DNA of 64,000 nucleotides from Massilia agrisoli (lineage in GTDB: Bacteria; Pseudomonadota; Gammaproteobacteria; Burkholderiales; Burkholderiaceae_D): NCBI RefSeq assembly GCF_020831365.1, contig NZ_JAJHPV010000021.1, forward strand, positions 372,001 through 436,000. The letters run 5' to 3'. Positions within the stretch are counted from its first letter, which is position 1, and every line of letters begins with the position of its first letter. The position numbers and the translations under genes were made by a program. The notes beneath the pieces are model-generated. The model was not told the origin of the DNA. It did no database searches and saw nothing but the letters and a program-made list of their open reading frames with translations. Positions 53,588 through 61,921 of this stretch are shown here, one piece after another.

Positions 53588-53617
53588 TTGCGTGCGCCTT
53601 TTTAAAGGAGGTATAGT
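53588..53617 (+). promoter_or_regulatory. Candidate promoter for the FtsH-like gene
   Basis: TTGCGT (53588-53593), an 18-nt spacer and TATAGT (53612-53617) would start transcription near 53624, leaving a leader of about 200 nt before ATG 53823. The -10 is good and the -35 moderate. Confidence 0.45.
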
Positions 53618-53822
53618 CTCCATATCCCTCTTGCTTCCAAGCACTAATTTGATGGCAAAAGATCACGCCGGGCCAGACTTTCCCGGCAATTGCGTGATCT
53701 GTATAGCGACGTTGATGAACCGATATCGAGCGTTGCTGTCGCGACCGCGCCCGGAATGCGCGCGGAGAACAGAACTTTTAACGATGTTGCGGTACCTGCG
53801 TCCACTATTCACAAAGTAAATT

Positions 53823-55787
53823 ATGCCTAACCTCGCCAAACTCCAGATCGCCTTCAAGAATGTCTACGTGCGCATCAGCGCCGCACTCCTGCTCGCCACG
53901 GTCATTGGCCTGGCCATCTATAAGAACGATGTGCCGCAGACCACCAGCCCGATCGTGTACTCGCAAAATATTTCCGAGATTACAAGCCTGGCTGCCCAGA
54001 AAGGCAATCTCGAGTACCTGATGGTGGCCAAGCCGCTGTCGGAAACCCCGCGCTACATCTACAAGTTCAAAAATGCCGAGCAGCTGCATGTGGTCAAGGT
54101 GCCGAGCACCTCGCACCTCAGCCTCGAGCGCGAAGTGCTGCTCAAGAACGCGATTCCGTATTCGATCGCCAAGGATGACTACCTGGCATCGCACAAAGCC
54201 GTGCTGCTCGACGAAGGGCAAGACTCGACCAGCGCCGAAGCGCTGGCCTTCCTCAAGCGCCACGCGCTCGACATCGCCATCATCCTGCTGCTGATCTATG
54301 TGCTCAAGTTCGGCATCCCCGGCATGGGCATGTCCGCCAACGTGCTGAGCCCGGACAAGCTCAAGGGCAGCATGGACGACCTGATCGGCATGGACGACAT
54401 CAAGCAGGAAGTGCTGCACCTCGAAGACATGATCCGCAACCGCGCCGAATACAAGTCGCACAACATCGACAAGCCCTTCAACGTGATGCTGACCGGGCCC
54501 GCGGGCACCGGCAAGACCAAGCTGGTCGGCTACCTGGCCAAGCGCCTGAACGTGCCGCTGATCCAGGCCTCCGGCTCGGCGCTGGAGTCGGGCTATGTCG
54601 GCGGCGGCTCCAAGGCGCTCAACGCGCTGTACCGCAAGGCCTGCAAGCAAGGCAGCTGCATCATCTTCCTCGACGAAGCGCAGACCCTGTTCACGCCACG
54701 CGGCCGCGGCGAAAAGAAATGGGAAGACGACACCGCCAACACGCTGCTCGGCCTGCTCGACGGCGTCAAGAGCGACAAGGGCGCGGGCGTGATCTGGGTG
54801 GTTGCCTCGAACTTCGACGACGCCTCGTCCGAGATGGACGAAGCGATGCTGCGCCGCTTCTCGGTCAAGATCAATTTCCGCCTGCCCAACAAAGGCGAGC
54901 GCACCGAACTGCTGCGCAGCTTCCTCAAGCGCAAGAAGGAAGGCCTGGTGGACTGGAACAACCTCGACCTCGACCAGGTCGCCGAAATGACGGCCAACCT
55001 CAGCCCTGCGCTGCTGGAAACCGTGGTCGAGCGCGCCAGCATGATCTCGATCCAGGAAAAGGCGATCATCGACACCGACCTGATGTTCCGCGCCTTCGAG
55101 CGCTCGACGCTGGGCCTGACCGACCGCGCCACCACGGCCGAGAAGGACAAGCAGCGCGAGCGCGTTGCGCTGCACGAGCTGGGCCACTTCTTCATGCAGA
55201 TCGACCCCTACCTGCGTTCAGGCATGAGCCTGGCTGAAGTGAAGGAAAAGTCGCACCTGCTCAAGATCAGTACCGAATCGGTATCGAAGCTGGGCGCGCT
55301 GGGCTACGTGCTGCAATCGGGCGACGACGTCTCGCTGCGCACGCTGGAAGAACTGGAGCGCGACGTCATCCAGCTGTACGGCGGCGTGGCGGCGGAAGAA
55401 TTGTTCTACGGCGCCCGCGGCATCTCGGTTGGCAGCCAGAACGACATCGAAAAGGCGACCAAGATGCTGAACCTGATGGTCAACCGCCTGTCGATGTACT
55501 CGCGCTCGAAGATCGACTACTCGCAGCTCAAGCAAGAGGGCAGCGACAACCCGACGATCCGCCAGGTAGAAGAAAAGTCGGACGAGCTCTACAGCTACAC
55601 GCTGGGCGCGATCCGCGACTACAAGGCGGTGATCGAATCGCTGAAAGACACGCTGCTGGAGCAATACGTGCTGTCGAAAGACGCCGTGTTCGCGCTGCTG
55701 GAAGAGCGCCGCGAACTGCTGATGGCGCACATCCACGCCCCGCGCGCCGCCGCCTTGAAGCTGTGCACGGAAGGCACCGCCGCCTAA
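53823..55787 (+). CDS. Divergent FtsH-like membrane AAA+ zinc protease
   Basis: A 654-residue FtsH relative. TM1 (about 17-35), a periplasmic segment of about 110 residues and TM2 (about 142-162) lead to the AAA+ module: Walker A GPAGTGKT (Lys231), Walker B CIIFLDEAQTL instead of the usual IDEIDA, and MLRRFSVKINF in the second homology region. The M41 domain has HELGHFF (His451, Glu452, His455) and SQNDIEKATKM. The pore loop region reads SGYVGGGSKAL rather than the canonical FVGVGA. It therefore keeps ATPase and protease residues but has diverged outside them. The housekeeping ftsH is expected elsewhere; substrates are unknown. Confidence 0.85.
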   Translation: MPNLAKLQIAFKNVYVRISAALLLATVIGLAIYKNDVPQTTSPIVYSQNISEITSLAAQKGNLEYLMVAKPLSETPRYIYKFKNAEQLHVVKVPSTSHLSLEREVLLKNAIPYSIAKDDYLASHKAVLLDEGQDSTSAEALAFLKRHALDIAIILLLIYVLKFGIPGMGMSANVLSPDKLKGSMDDLIGMDDIKQEVLHLEDMIRNRAEYKSHNIDKPFNVMLTGPAGTGKTKLVGYLAKRLNVPLIQASGSALESGYVGGGSKALNALYRKACKQGSCIIFLDEAQTLFTPRGRGEKKWEDDTANTLLGLLDGVKSDKGAGVIWVVASNFDDASSEMDEAMLRRFSVKINFRLPNKGERTELLRSFLKRKKEGLVDWNNLDLDQVAEMTANLSPALLETVVERASMISIQEKAIIDTDLMFRAFERSTLGLTDRATTAEKDKQRERVALHELGHFFMQIDPYLRSGMSLAEVKEKSHLLKISTESVSKLGALGYVLQSGDDVSLRTLEELERDVIQLYGGVAAEELFYGARGISVGSQNDIEKATKMLNLMVNRLSMYSRSKIDYSQLKQEGSDNPTIRQVEEKSDELYSYTLGAIRDYKAVIESLKDTLLEQYVLSKDAVFALLEERRELLMAHIHAPRAAALKLCTEGTAA

Positions 55788-55809
55788 GCCCCCCGGCAAA
55801 CAATTTCCC

Positions 55810-55873
55810 AATTCGGGGTCAGACCACCGGTTTTTTGGAATATTCCAAAAAACCGGTGGTCTGACCCCGAATT
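55810..55873. repeat. 64-nt perfect palindrome with GGGGTCAGACC arms
   Basis: Both 32-nt arms are exact reverse complements with no loop: AATTCGGGGTCAGACCACCG at the outer end, then a T-run, and GGAAT|ATTCC at the centre (55841/55842). It lies between the convergent FtsH-like and YbaL-type genes. It shares the GGGGTCAGACC core with the tandem repeat at 8374-8517. As RNA it forms a 30-bp-class hairpin, so a bidirectional terminator or a transposase target is possible. Confidence 0.9.
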
Positions 55874-55911
55874 TTTGGGTGTCGGCCTTTTTTTTGCGGA
55901 TTTGTTTTGGA

Positions 55912-57615
55912 TCAGTGCCCGGCTTCCGCTGTCCTCAGGCCTTCGAGCACGTGGCGGGCCATGCTGGTCGCGAGTTCGTTTTCGCCCAGGAATACCTTGC
56001 CCGAGGTTTCCTCGCGCAGCAGCTGCGCTTCTTCTTCGTTGTGGGTGCGAATGACGATGCGGATGTCGGGATTGAGCGCACGCGCCGTTTCGCACATCGC
56101 GCGCACGTGGAACGTATCGGGCGTGGCGATGACCAGCGTGCCGGCACGCGCAATGTGCGCCTGGATCAGCACCGCCGGCTCGCCCGCATTGCCTGCCACC
56201 GCCGGTACATTTTGCTTGCGCAGCTGGTCGACCAGCTCGCGGTTCTGCTCGGCCACCACGTAGTGCACGCCGTTGGCTTCTAGTTCCTCGGCAATCTTGC
56301 GCCCGACCCGGCCGTAGCCGACCAGTACCACTTGTCCGCTCAGCTTGTGCTGCTCGACGGTCACCGGCAGCTCGGCCAGCGGGTCGGCCGAGCGTTCCAG
56401 CTTCCGCGCCAGGTGCGATTTGCTGCGCAGCCAGCGCTGGACCGGCTCGATCGTCTTGAATAAGAGGGGATTGAGCGCGATCGAGATGATGGCGCCGGCC
56501 AGGATCAGGCTTTGCCCCTCCGGCGGCAGCAGCCCCAGCGATAGTCCGAGCGCGGCCAGGATGAACGAGAACTCGCCAATCTGCGCCAGGCTGGCCGATA
56601 CCGTCAGCGCGGTGTTGAGCGGGTAGCGCAGCGCGAGTACCAGCACGAAGGCCGCTATCGATTTGCCGAACATGATGACTGCCACCACCAGCGCGACCCG
56701 GCCGGGGCTTTCCACCAGCACCATCGGGTCGAGCAGCATGCCCACCGAGACGAAAAACAGCACCGAAAACGCGTCGCGCAGCGGCAGCGATTCGTGCGCG
56801 GCGCGGTGGCTCAGCTCGGATTCGCGCAGCACCATGCCGGCGAAAAAGGCGCCCAGCGCAAACGATACGCCGAACAGCTCGGATGAGCCGTAGGCGATGC
56901 CGACCGCGGTGGCAACCACCGCCAGCGTGAACAGTTCGCGCGAGCCTGTGGCGGCGACGCGCCACAGGAACCAGGGAAACAGCTTGCGCCCGATCAGCAT
57001 CATGAAGGCGATGAATGCGGCCACCTGGCCGAAGGTGATGGCCAGCGCTTTCCAGAAATTGTCGTCGCCGCCAGGCGCGGCCGTGCCGCCCAGCGAGCCT
57101 GCGATCGCCGGTAGCAGCACCAGCATCAGCACGGTGACGAGGTCTTCGACCACCAGCCAGCCGACCGCGATGCGGCCGTTGATGGAGTCGAGGATGCCCT
57201 TGTCTTCCAGCGCCCGCAGCAGCACCACGGTGCTGGCCACCGACAGCGCCAGGCCGAACACCAGGCCCGCGCCGATGCTCCAGCCCCACATGGTCGCCAG
57301 CCCGATGCCCATGCCGGTCGCGGCCGCAATCTGCAAGATCGCGCCGGGCAGCGCGATCTTCTTCACTTCCAGCAGGTCCTTCAGCGAGAAGTGCAGCCCG
57401 ACACCGAACATCAGCAGCATCACGCCGATCTCGGCCAGCTGGCTCGCCAGCGCCACATCGGCAACGAACCCGGGCGTAGCCGGACCGATGACGATGCCGG
57501 CCGCCAGGTAGCCGACCAGCGCGGGCAACTTGAAGCGCACGGCGATCATGCCGAAGATGAGTCCGAAACCCAGCGCGGCCGCGATGGTGGTGATCAGGCT
57601 GATATTGTGGTGCAT
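55912..57615 (-). CDS. ybaL: YbaL-type cation:proton antiporter (CPA2 family)
   Basis: A 567-residue inner-membrane protein with about 12-13 helices, then a cytoplasmic RCK_N (TrkA-N) domain. The start MHHNISLITTIAAALGFGL and LPALVGYLAAGIVIGPATPGFVAD, LAEIGVMLLMFGVGLHFSLKDLL closely match the YbaL subgroup. The RCK segment has VVLVGYGRVGRKIAEEL as the nucleotide loop. It should exchange K+ or another monovalent cation for H+. ATG 57615 is chosen for family match; an upstream in-frame start adds unrelated residues. No KefF or KefG ancillary gene is adjacent. Confidence 0.9.
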   Translation of the reverse strand: MHHNISLITTIAAALGFGLIFGMIAVRFKLPALVGYLAAGIVIGPATPGFVADVALASQLAEIGVMLLMFGVGLHFSLKDLLEVKKIALPGAILQIAAATGMGIGLATMWGWSIGAGLVFGLALSVASTVVLLRALEDKGILDSINGRIAVGWLVVEDLVTVLMLVLLPAIAGSLGGTAAPGGDDNFWKALAITFGQVAAFIAFMMLIGRKLFPWFLWRVAATGSRELFTLAVVATAVGIAYGSSELFGVSFALGAFFAGMVLRESELSHRAAHESLPLRDAFSVLFFVSVGMLLDPMVLVESPGRVALVVAVIMFGKSIAAFVLVLALRYPLNTALTVSASLAQIGEFSFILAALGLSLGLLPPEGQSLILAGAIISIALNPLLFKTIEPVQRWLRSKSHLARKLERSADPLAELPVTVEQHKLSGQVVLVGYGRVGRKIAEELEANGVHYVVAEQNRELVDQLRKQNVPAVAGNAGEPAVLIQAHIARAGTLVIATPDTFHVRAMCETARALNPDIRIVIRTHNEEEAQLLREETSGKVFLGENELATSMARHVLEGLRTAEAGH

Positions 57616-57685
57616 GCAGGCGGTCCCGTTGCGCGTTACTTGAGCACCAAGTATAAGCGCCACGGGGCCGCCTGATATGTTTTTA

Positions 57686-58321
57686 CTATGGCTCGGTTGC
57701 GAGCGCGGTCAGCGCTTTGCGCACCGAGGCGCGCACCTGCATGAATTCGGCGGGGCGCGCCTGGCGGTCCAGGCGGAACAGCATCAGCCCCTCGACCTGC
57801 GCCACGATCAAAACCGCGCGCTGCATGGTGTCGTCGTCGCTGAGTGCAGGCGCCAGCCCGCGGATCAGGTGGAAGATGGTCTTGCGCTCGCGCGCCATCA
57901 TCTTGTCCATCAGCTTCGAGGCAAAGTCGTTGCGCGAGGCCAGCGCCCAGATTTCAAAGAAGATGGCGTGGGTCACCGGGTCGGTGATCTCGTCGAGGAA
58001 CATGTCCACCGTCGACAAGAAGCGGTCGATCGGTGATTCGCTCTGCATCGCCGCCGAGATCTCGTCGATCTTGGCCTGGAACACGTCCATCGTGTACAGC
58101 AGCACCGCTTCAAGCAGCGCATCCTTGCTCTGGTAATAGTGCTGTACATTGGACAGGCTGATGCCCACTTCGCCGGCCACGCGCCGCATCGACAGCCCCG
58201 CATAGCCTTCGGCGGCCAGCACGGTGCGCGCCGCCTGCAGAATTTCGTGGGCGCGCCCCAGCCCCTTGCCGGTGGTGTTCGACGGCTTGTGCTTGAGTGC
58301 GGTGGCGAGGGAGGCGGGCAT
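57686..58321 (-). CDS. TetR-family transcriptional regulator
   Basis: A 211-residue repressor-type protein. The helix-turn-helix is at about 33-65, LSMRRVAGEVGISLSNVQHYYQSKDALLEAVL, and the C-terminal ligand domain is helical, containing HAIFFEIWALASRNDFASKLM. ATG 58321 (MPASLATALKHK) is preferred; longer frames cross the promoter. It is divergent from the thiolase operon over 97 nt holding a strong promoter and three half-sites, so it very likely represses that operon and perhaps itself. An acyl-CoA-type inducer is plausible from context. Confidence 0.88.
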   Translation of the reverse strand: MPASLATALKHKPSNTTGKGLGRAHEILQAARTVLAAEGYAGLSMRRVAGEVGISLSNVQHYYQSKDALLEAVLLYTMDVFQAKIDEISAAMQSESPIDRFLSTVDMFLDEITDPVTHAIFFEIWALASRNDFASKLMDKMMARERKTIFHLIRGLAPALSDDDTMQRAVLIVAQVEGLMLFRLDRQARPAEFMQVRASVRKALTALATEP

Positions 58322-58342
58322 GGCGGGATTATCGCATGCCGC

Positions 58343-58371
58343 TTGGAAAAATAGTACGGCTGACCTATAAT
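58343..58371 (+). promoter_or_regulatory. Strong sigma70-type promoter of the thiolase operon
   Basis: TTGGAA (58343-58348), exactly 17 nt, then consensus TATAAT (58366-58371). Transcription would start near 58378, about 40 nt before the thiolase ATG, which has CCAGGAGAC as ribosome site. The TetR half-sites overlap the -10 and start. Confidence 0.8.
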
Positions 58372-58395
58372 CGTCGCGATAGGTCGCGCGACCTA
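58361..58395. promoter_or_regulatory. TetR operator: three GACCTA half-sites in two overlapping palindromes
   Basis: GACCTAT (58362-58368), 10 nt, ATAGGTC (58379-58385) form one inverted repeat spanning the -10. TAGGTCGCGCGACCTA (58380-58395) is a second, gapless perfect palindrome sharing the middle half-site. Binding at either would block the promoter at 58343-58371. Assignment to the adjacent TetR protein is inference. Confidence 0.75.
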
Positions 58396-58418
58396 ATCCA
58401 ACCATCCAGGAGACTTCG

Positions 58419-59603
58419 ATGAGCCGCAACGTTTATGTAACCGGTGTGGGCATGATCCCGTTCGCCAAGCCAGGCGCCAGCGCCCCCTACGACGAGATGG
58501 GCGCGCTCGCGGCCCGCCAGGCTTTGGAAGACGCCGGCCTGTCCTACGACGATATCGAGCAGGCTTACGCCGGCTACGTCTACGGCGATTCGACCAGCGG
58601 CCAGAAGGCCCTGTACAAGGTCGGCATGACCGGCATCCCGGTCGTCAACGTCAACAACAACTGCTCGACCGGTTCGACCGCCCTGTTCCTGGCGCGCCAG
58701 GCGATTGCCAGCGGCGCCGCCGACTGCGTGCTGGTGCTGGGCTTCGAGCAGATGAGCCCTGGCGCACTCGGTTCGGTGTTCAACGACCGCCCAAGCCCGT
58801 TCGACCCGTTCGACGCCGTCACCGATGAACTGGTCGGCATGCCGGACATCCCGCTGGCGCTGCGCTACTTCGGCGGCGCCGGCCTGTCGCACATGAAAAA
58901 ATACGGCACCCCGTTCGACGCCTTCGCCAAGATCCGCGCCAAGGCCAGCCGCCATGCGGCCAACAACCCGCTGGCGCTGTTCAAGAAAGTGGTGACCCCT
59001 GAAGACGTGCTGGAGTCGCCTGCCATCTGGCCCGGCGTGATGACCCGCCTGATGGCCTGCCCACCGACCTGCGGCGCCGCGGCCGCGGTGCTGGTGTCGG
59101 AAGACTTCTCCAAAAAGCGCGGCCTGAAAACCGACGTCTATATCGCCGGCCAGGCCATGACCACCGACCGCCCAAGCACCTTCGATTCGAACGACATGAT
59201 GCGCGTGGTCGGCTACGACATGAGCCGCGAGGCGGCGCAGAAGGTGTACGCGCAGGCCGGCATCGGCCCGGCCGACCTCGACGTCGTCGAACTGCACGAC
59301 TGCTTCGCCCATAACGAACTGATTACCTACGAAGCGCTGGGCCTGTGCCCTGAAGGCGGCGCCGACAAGTTCATCACCGAAGGCGACAACACCTATGGCG
59401 GCAAGGTCGTCACCAACCCGTCCGGCGGCCTGCTCTCGAAGGGCCATCCGCTCGGCGCCACCGGGCTGGCGCAGTGCTACGAGCTGACCCACCAGCTGCG
59501 CGGCAGCGCGGGCGCCCGCCAGGTGGAAGGCGCGCGCGTCGCGCTCCAGCACAACCTGGGCCTGGGCGGCGCCTGCGTCGTCACCATGTACCGCGCGGCG
59601 TGA
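58419..59603 (+). CDS. Thiolase/SCP2-type lipid-transfer acetyl-CoA acetyltransferase
   Basis: A 394-residue thiolase of the SCP2 (lipid-transfer protein) branch. The nucleophile Cys82 lies in VNNNCSTGS; ELHDCFAHNE and GGLLSKGHPLGATG carry further active-site residues, and GGACVVTMY is the C-terminal loop. It should cleave a 3-ketoacyl-CoA, or form part of a heteromeric thiolase-like enzyme. The SCP2 branch often handles branched or steroid-type side chains. First gene of a three-gene TetR-controlled operon, 5 nt before the acyl-CoA dehydrogenase. Confidence 0.88.
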   Translation: MSRNVYVTGVGMIPFAKPGASAPYDEMGALAARQALEDAGLSYDDIEQAYAGYVYGDSTSGQKALYKVGMTGIPVVNVNNNCSTGSTALFLARQAIASGAADCVLVLGFEQMSPGALGSVFNDRPSPFDPFDAVTDELVGMPDIPLALRYFGGAGLSHMKKYGTPFDAFAKIRAKASRHAANNPLALFKKVVTPEDVLESPAIWPGVMTRLMACPPTCGAAAAVLVSEDFSKKRGLKTDVYIAGQAMTTDRPSTFDSNDMMRVVGYDMSREAAQKVYAQAGIGPADLDVVELHDCFAHNELITYEALGLCPEGGADKFITEGDNTYGGKVVTNPSGGLLSKGHPLGATGLAQCYELTHQLRGSAGARQVEGARVALQHNLGLGGACVVTMYRAA

Positions 59604-59608
59604 GCACC

Positions 59609-60751
59609 ATGGAATACACCTCGCCATGGATGAACGCGGAGCTGGAAGGCTTCCGCGATGCCGTACGCCGCTTCGTCGACACCGAAATCGTGCCCAACCA
59701 GGAGCACTGGCGCAAACAGCAGCACGTTGACCGCAGCGTATGGGACAAGGGCGGCGAGATGGGCATCCTGCTGGCCGACATCCCGGAACAGTACGGCGGC
59801 TCGGGCGGCAGCTTTGCGCACCAGTCGGTCGTGTTCGAGGAACTCGGCTACGCCGGCGACATGGCCTTCGGCATCCACGTGCACGCCATCGTCGCGCACT
59901 ACATTCTTAACCAGGGCACCGAGGCGCAGAAGCTCAAGTACCTGCCCAAGCTGGCCAGCGGCGAGATGGTCGCGGCCATTGCGATGTCCGAACCGGGCGC
60001 GGGCTCCGACCTGAAGGGCATCCGCACCACCGCCACGGCAGGCGCCGACGGCTACAAGGTCAACGGATCGAAAACCTTCATCTCGAACGGTTACCTGGCC
60101 GACCTGATCCTGGTCGTGGTGAAAACCGATGCGGCGGCTGGCGCCAAGGGCGTATCGCTGCTGCTGCTCGAAACCAGAAACAACCCGGGCTTCCGCGTCG
60201 GCCGCATTTTGGAAAAGGTAGGGCAGAAGGGCCAGGACACCTGCGAGCTGTTCTTCGACGACGCCCACGTGCCGCTCGAGAACGTGCTGGGCGGCGTCGA
60301 GGGAAAGGGCTTCGCCCAGCTGATGACCGAGCTGCCGTACGAGCGCACCATCCTTGGCGTGGCTGGCGTAGCCGCAATCGAGCGCGCCCTGCGGTTGACG
60401 GTCGAACACACCAAGGAACGCAAGGCTTTCGGCCAGGCGCTGTTCGACATGCAGAACACCCGCTTCGTGCTGGCCGAGATCAAGACCGAGGCCACCATCG
60501 CCCGCATCTTCATCGACCGCTGCATCGACGACATGATCGCCGGGCGCATGGACACCGTGCAGGCCTCGATGGCCAAGTACTGGATCTCCGACCTGCAGTG
60601 CAAGGTCATCGACCAGTGCGTGCAGCTGTTCGGCGGCTACGGCTACATGCTCGAGTATCCGATCGCCCAGATGTACGTGGACGCGCGCGTCCAGCGCATC
60701 TACGGCGGCGCCAATGAGATCATGAAAGAAATCATCGCACGTTCACTGTAG
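59609..60751 (+). CDS. Acyl-CoA dehydrogenase
   Basis: A 380-residue flavoenzyme that oxidises an acyl-CoA to the 2-enoyl-CoA. Signatures are AIAMSEPGAGSDLKGIRTTA (FAD/substrate), VNGSKTFISNGYLADL, ERKAFGQALFDMQNT, and near the end QLFGGYGYMLEYPIAQMYVDARVQRIYGGANEIMKEIIAR. The C-terminal catalytic Glu of medium-chain enzymes is Gly here (IYGGAN). The base is then probably the Glu in ELPYERTIL, as in long-chain and isovaleryl-type enzymes. A GTG at 59600 overlapping the thiolase stop is an alternative start. Confidence 0.92.
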   Translation: MEYTSPWMNAELEGFRDAVRRFVDTEIVPNQEHWRKQQHVDRSVWDKGGEMGILLADIPEQYGGSGGSFAHQSVVFEELGYAGDMAFGIHVHAIVAHYILNQGTEAQKLKYLPKLASGEMVAAIAMSEPGAGSDLKGIRTTATAGADGYKVNGSKTFISNGYLADLILVVVKTDAAAGAKGVSLLLLETRNNPGFRVGRILEKVGQKGQDTCELFFDDAHVPLENVLGGVEGKGFAQLMTELPYERTILGVAGVAAIERALRLTVEHTKERKAFGQALFDMQNTRFVLAEIKTEATIARIFIDRCIDDMIAGRMDTVQASMAKYWISDLQCKVIDQCVQLFGGYGYMLEYPIAQMYVDARVQRIYGGANEIMKEIIARSL

Positions 60752-60763
60752 GGAGCACACCGC

Positions 60764-61918
60764 ATGGCAGGACCGCTGGCTGGCGTAAGGGTTGTCGAAA
60801 TGGTGGGACTGGGCCCCTGTCCCTTTGCCGCCATGATGTTGGCGGACATGGGCGCCGAAGTGATACGCATCGACCGCAAGGCTGCGGCGGGTGCGCAGAA
60901 CCCGTTCCCGATGCTGGGCACGAAGTACGACGTGATGGCGCGCGGGCGGCGCTCGCTGGCGCTCGACCTGAAGAACCCGGAAGGCATGCAGCTGCTGCTC
61001 GAGCTGGTCGACAAGGCCGACGTGCTGATCGAAGGCTTCCGTCCCGGCGTGATGGAGCGGCTTGGCGCAGGGCCCGATGCCTGCCACGCCCGTAATCCAA
61101 AGCTGGTGTACGGCCGCGTCACCGGCTGGGGCCAGCACGGCCCGCTGGCGCAGGCCGCCGGCCATGACCTGAACTACATCGCGCTGACCGGCATGCTGCA
61201 TGCGATGGGGCGCGAGGGCGAGCCTCCGGCTCCGCCGCTCAACCTGGTGGGCGACTTTGGCGGCGGCGCGATGATGCTGGCGTTCGGCGTCGTGTGCGCC
61301 GTGCTGGAAGCGCGCACCTCCGGCAAAGGTCAGGTGGTGGACGCCGCCATGACCGACGGCGCCGCGCTGCTTGGCGCGATGATGTATGGCTTTCGCGCCT
61401 ATGGTTCGTGGGGCCTCAAGCGCGAAGCCAACCTGCTCGACGGCGGCGCGCCGTTTTATGACACCTATGCCTGCGCCGATGGCAAGTTCGTCTCGATCGG
61501 TTCGATCGAGCCGCAGTTCTATGCGCAGCTGCTGCACCTGGCCGGTGTCACCGATCCCGCTTTCAACGCCCAGATGCAGCGGTCGGAGTGGCCGTCGCTG
61601 AAGCAGAAGTTCGCCGCGGTCTTCCGCACCCGCACCCGCGACGCATGGTGCGAGCTGATGGAAGGAACCGACGTGTGCTTCGCCCCGGTGCTCGACATGG
61701 ACGAGGCGCCGCAGCATCCGCACAACCGCGCAAGGGAGACCTTTATCGAGGTCGATGGCGTCACCCAGCCTGCTCCAGCGCCGCGCTTTAGCCGCACCCA
61801 GCCCGAAACCGGCCTGCTGCCCGCCGCGCCAGGACAGCATGGCGGCGAGATCCTGTCCGACTGGGGCTGGCCGCAAGAGGCGATTGCCGCGCTGCGCGCG
61901 CGGCAGGTGATCGGCTGA
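60764..61918 (+). CDS. mcr: Alpha-methylacyl-CoA racemase (CoA-transferase family III)
   Basis: A 384-residue CaiB/BaiF-fold enzyme of the racemase branch. It inverts the alpha-methyl centre of (R)-2-methylacyl-CoA so that beta-oxidation can proceed. [34 protein letters not shown] is the standard start. The racemase catalytic pair is present: His134 in [13 protein letters not shown] and Asp164 in [13 protein letters not shown], matching His126 and Asp156 of the mycobacterial enzyme. It lies 12 nt after the dehydrogenase. The trio points to breakdown of a methyl-branched acyl chain. Confidence 0.92.
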   Translation: MAGPLAGVRVVEMVGLGPCPFAAMMLADMGAEVIRIDRKAAAGAQNPFPMLGTKYDVMARGRRSLALDLKNPEGMQLLLELVDKADVLIEGFRPGVMERLGAGPDACHARNPKLVYGRVTGWGQHGPLAQAAGHDLNYIALTGMLHAMGREGEPPAPPLNLVGDFGGGAMMLAFGVVCAVLEARTSGKGQVVDAAMTDGAALLGAMMYGFRAYGSWGLKREANLLDGGAPFYDTYACADGKFVSIGSIEPQFYAQLLHLAGVTDPAFNAQMQRSEWPSLKQKFAAVFRTRTRDAWCELMEGTDVCFAPVLDMDEAPQHPHNRARETFIEVDGVTQPAPAPRFSRTQPETGLLPAAPGQHGGEILSDWGWPQEAIAALRARQVIG

Positions 61919-61921
61919 CGC

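Larger units (their letters stand above)
53041..53822. other. 782-nt gene-poor AT-rich region
   Basis: Lies between the PEP-CTERM gene and the FtsH-like gene. A minus-strand small frame (53264-53398) is the best coding candidate and a promoter-like pair lies at 53588-53617. A 140-codon plus-strand frame (53397-53819) has codon use unlike the neighbours and no recognisable domain, and is not called. The rest, including 53041-53263, shows nothing else convincing. Confidence 0.5.

Noticed and set aside
53397-53819. A 140-codon plus-strand frame before the FtsH-like gene
   Set aside because: Codon use unlike neighbours, no domain, no ribosome site, and the candidate promoter lies inside it; more likely leader DNA.
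57616-57663. Upstream extension of the YbaL-type antiporter
   Set aside because: MHHNISLITT at 57615 matches the family start; the added residues do not.
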